This document shows positions 62,140-64,000 of a DNA stretch of 64,000 bases, piece by piece; the first letter of the stretch is position 1; each line of letters begins with the position of its first letter. The stretch is taken from assembly GCA_001600695.1 (NCBI GenBank), contig BCKQ01000006.1, positions 839,808-903,807 on the forward strand, read 5' to 3'. The DNA is from Ascoidea asiatica. Its lineage: Eukaryota; Ascomycota; Saccharomycetes; Ascoideales; Ascoideaceae. A program made the position numbers and the translations under genes. The notes beneath the pieces were generated by a model, which was not told the origin of the DNA, did not search any database, and saw nothing but the letters and a program-made list of their open reading frames with translations.

Positions 62140-64000
62140 TTATAATTTGCTTAAAGCATAAGAACCAGAAGTTGGAGAAAGAACCAATTTCAATAATGAT
62201 TGGAAAGTAGTTGTATCAACCACCTTTGTAAGGATATCTGCAACATTAACCTTTGTGTTAATGTAATTCAACTTAACAATCTTATCACAAACCAAGTTTC
62301 TAACAAAGTGAAACCNGACATCAATGTGTTTAGTNTTTTGATGCACAGCTTTATGAGCAGATAAAGTTAAAGAGGATAAGTTNTCACCACAAAGATTNAT
62401 ATAAGAAGTTGAATAAGATAATTCAGAAAGCAAGTTCTTNAAGAACAAAGATGTTTTCACAGCTTCAGATAAACCAATANATTCACTTTCAGTGCTGGAA
62501 AGAGCAACACACGTTTGCTTTCTTGAACACCAACTGATAATATTATTGTTCAAGTAAGTTATATTACCAGACTGAGACTTTCTNTCTTNTTTATCAGCAG
62601 CANAGTCTGAATCAGATACAGTTGTAATTTGATAAGTACCTGGATGAGGATAATCATGAATAGAAACATCTTTTGTTTTATCAAGATATCTAAAGTCTTT
62701 AAAAGTAAGCAACGAACCAGCTTTTGAATAATGAATGCCAANGTCTTTAGTTTGAACCAAGTACTGAAGAACTCTGAAAGCAGCTTTCAAATGAATAGTT
62801 CTAGGAGTAACTAGAAACCTGGAAAGCAATGAAGTTGCAAACGCAATATCTAATCTCACTGTGTTTGCAATGAATAACAAGCAACCAACAATGGATCTAT
62901 ACTTTGAGTGATCAGCTTCATTAAGTTGTTCACTTGAATTATCATAAGCATCAAATCCAGTAACTAATGGTGTTGGAATAATCTTTTCTTTTGAAATTGC
63001 NTAATCTTCAGCTAATTTGGAAATAAAGTCAGTTAAACTCATTTTGATACCATTTGCAGTTTTTGCAATTGTAATACCCAAGAACACATCTGGATATCCC
63101 ATGAATTTCATCACAAATTTTGTTTCTAGTNCTTTTCTTACTTTATCAATAACTGCATCAGTTTGNCCTGAAATAAGAATATCGTCAACATAGATTGCAA
63201 GAATGGAGTCTGATTTGACAAACAAGCAAGGTTCAAGAACTGATTGTTTGTAACCACAGTTGACAATCACATCTTTGACAGTGTTGAACCAAATATGGGG
63301 AGATTGGTTTAAACCATACAATCCTTTGTTTAATTTCCATATCTTGTTCACAGGAGTATCAGTACCGGGAGGAGGCTGGAAATACACAGGATAGTCTATT
63401 GGACCATTAAGAAAGGCATTCTTAGCATCTAACTGAGCTAGTTTCCATTCATTGATTGCAGCAGTTGCAAGCACAAACCTAAGTGTATCGTATCCCATAA
63501 CTGGAGCATACACATCAACAAAGTTTTCTCCTTTGGTTTGAGAANATCCCTTTGCAACAAGTCTTGCTTTGAAACGTTCACCTGAATGTTCATTCTTAAC
63601 ATTAAATACCCAACGTCCTCCAATCACTTTATCTTTGACTGANCTGGAATCGATCAAATCAAATACATTATTGTTCTTGATAGACATGTATTCTTCAGCA
63701 CAAGCAGCTATCCATTTTGATTTCTGTTCTGTTTGAATGGCTTCAGAATATGNTTCAGGAATATGATATTTGTTTTTCGAAACTAATAAGTTTATTTCAT
63801 CTTCAGAACTGCAATTTCCATCACTTGAGTCTGAANTGTCTCTAATATCTGNGATTAAACTACCATCTGTGATCATCTTTTGAGGTTGTTCGCTGACAAT
63901 TCTTTTTAATGGAGCAAATCGTTTGGAAGCGTTTCTTCTTCTCTTGAGAACACTGCTAGTTGAAAGAATGTTCAAAGGATCATTATCTGTTTTTGAAGAA
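62140..64000 (-). CDS. Copia-type Pol polyprotein: reverse transcriptase-RNase H (partial)
   Basis: The frame is open to the window edge (the N-terminal part continues beyond 64000). Residues visible include the copia RT start (EYMSIKNNNVFDLID), GRWVFNVKNEHSGERFKARL, DAKNAFLNGPIDYPVYFQPP, KLNKGLYGLNQSPHIWF and the catalytic YVDD in SILAIYVDDILIS. They are followed by the RNase H region with VALSSTESE and NVADILTKVVD. The frame has no stop, but several ambiguous bases give unresolved residues. The upstream 60-100 residues are a linker from integrase to RT. It appears to be an intact, recent copy (inference). Confidence 0.9.
   Translation of the reverse strand, partial: SSKTDNDPLNILSTSSVLKRRRNASKRFAPLKRIVSEQPQKMITDGSLIXDIRDXSDSSDGNCSSEDEINLLVSKNKYHIPEXYSEAIQTEQKSKWIAACAEEYMSIKNNNVFDLIDSXSVKDKVIGGRWVFNVKNEHSGERFKARLVAKGXSQTKGENFVDVYAPVMGYDTLRFVLATAAINEWKLAQLDAKNAFLNGPIDYPVYFQPPPGTDTPVNKIWKLNKGLYGLNQSPHIWFNTVKDVIVNCGYKQSVLEPCLFVKSDSILAIYVDDILISXQTDAVIDKVRKXLETKFVMKFMGYPDVFLGITIAKTANGIKMSLTDFISKLAEDXAISKEKIIPTPLVTGFDAYDNSSEQLNEADHSKYRSIVGCLLFIANTVRLDIAFATSLLSRFLVTPRTIHLKAAFRVLQYLVQTKDXGIHYSKAGSLLTFKDFRYLDKTKDVSIHDYPHPGTYQITTVSDSDXAADKXXRKSQSGNITYLNNNIISWCSRKQTCVALSSTESEXIGLSEAVKTSLFXKNLLSELSYSTSYXNLCGXNLSSLTLSAHKAVHQXTKHIDVXFHFVRNLVCDKIVKLNYINTKVNVADILTKVVDTTTFQSLLKLVLSPTSGSYALSKL

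Larger units (their letters stand above)
61560..64000 (-). mobile_element. Ty1/copia LTR retrotransposon, 3' part
   Basis: A Ty1/copia-type pol reading frame runs from the window edge to 62140 on the minus strand. It is followed by a polypurine-type tract GAGTGGG (minus strand, 62136-62130) and a TGTAATG LTR start at 62129. The 5' LTR, gag and integrase lie outside the window. All ambiguous bases in the window are here, which suggests collapsed, slightly divergent copies. The left LTR end is not resolved, so 61560 is approximate. Confidence 0.85.

Overview
This window is nuclear DNA from a budding yeast (Saccharomycotina) with very AT-rich coding sequence. The placement rests on the gene set (RTC1, SKI8, DDI1, RTR1, GAT1-like, PFA4, BOS1, STE50, RRP7, GND1, TIF11, APP1, TMA46, GIM4, HIS1, MCM6, NIT3), on short introns with GTATGT-type donors and CTAAC/CTAAT branch points, on a fungal initiator tRNA-Met and on a Ty1/copia element. 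Genus and species cannot be fixed from the sequence. Almost every large protein carries in-frame (AAT)n tracts that encode poly-asparagine. CTG codons are rare, so the CUG decoding of this yeast cannot be judged by eye.

Layout, left to right. 0-8 kb: malate synthase (-), an unlisted two-exon small gene (+), then RTC1/SEA2 (-). 8-15.7 kb: an MDS3/PMD1-like kelch protein (-), a frame-broken CENP-B/Tc5-type DNA-binding gene (+), and SKI8 (-, intron after the ATG). 16-22.3 kb: a Myb/SANT-like protein (+), DDI1 (-), RTR1 (+) and an RRG1-like gene (-). 22.3-24 kb: a long G+C-rich intergenic region. 24-30 kb: GAT1/AreA-type GATA factor (+) and PFA4 (-, intron). 30-39 kb: a giant protein with two DH-PH-like modules (+), BOS1 (+, intron after the ATG) and STE50 (-). 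39-48.5 kb: RRP7 (+), GND1 (+), TIF11 (-, intron) and a Zn2Cys6 factor (+). 49-61 kb: APP1 (+), TMA46 (-, intron), initiator tRNA-Met (+), GIM4 (+, intron near the 3' end), HIS1 (-), MCM6 (- with two MCB sites upstream) and NIT3 (-). 61.6-64 kb: the 3' part of a Ty1/copia retrotransposon on the minus strand, running off the window edge, with its 3' LTR. All ambiguous bases (n) in the window lie in this element.

Most genes are unrelated housekeeping genes, as is usual in yeast, and no biosynthetic cluster is present. The most striking feature is the retrotransposon LTR. It carries an array of perfectly phased inverted GAA/TTC units (heat-shock elements), a 10-bp tandem repeat of GATA boxes, and a TATA box downstream in the element's direction of transcription. 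This suggests a stress- and nitrogen-responsive retroelement. A second genome-scale oddity is that promoter regions contain G+C-rich islands, often with CACGTG, while coding DNA is extremely A+T-rich, the opposite of the usual yeast pattern.
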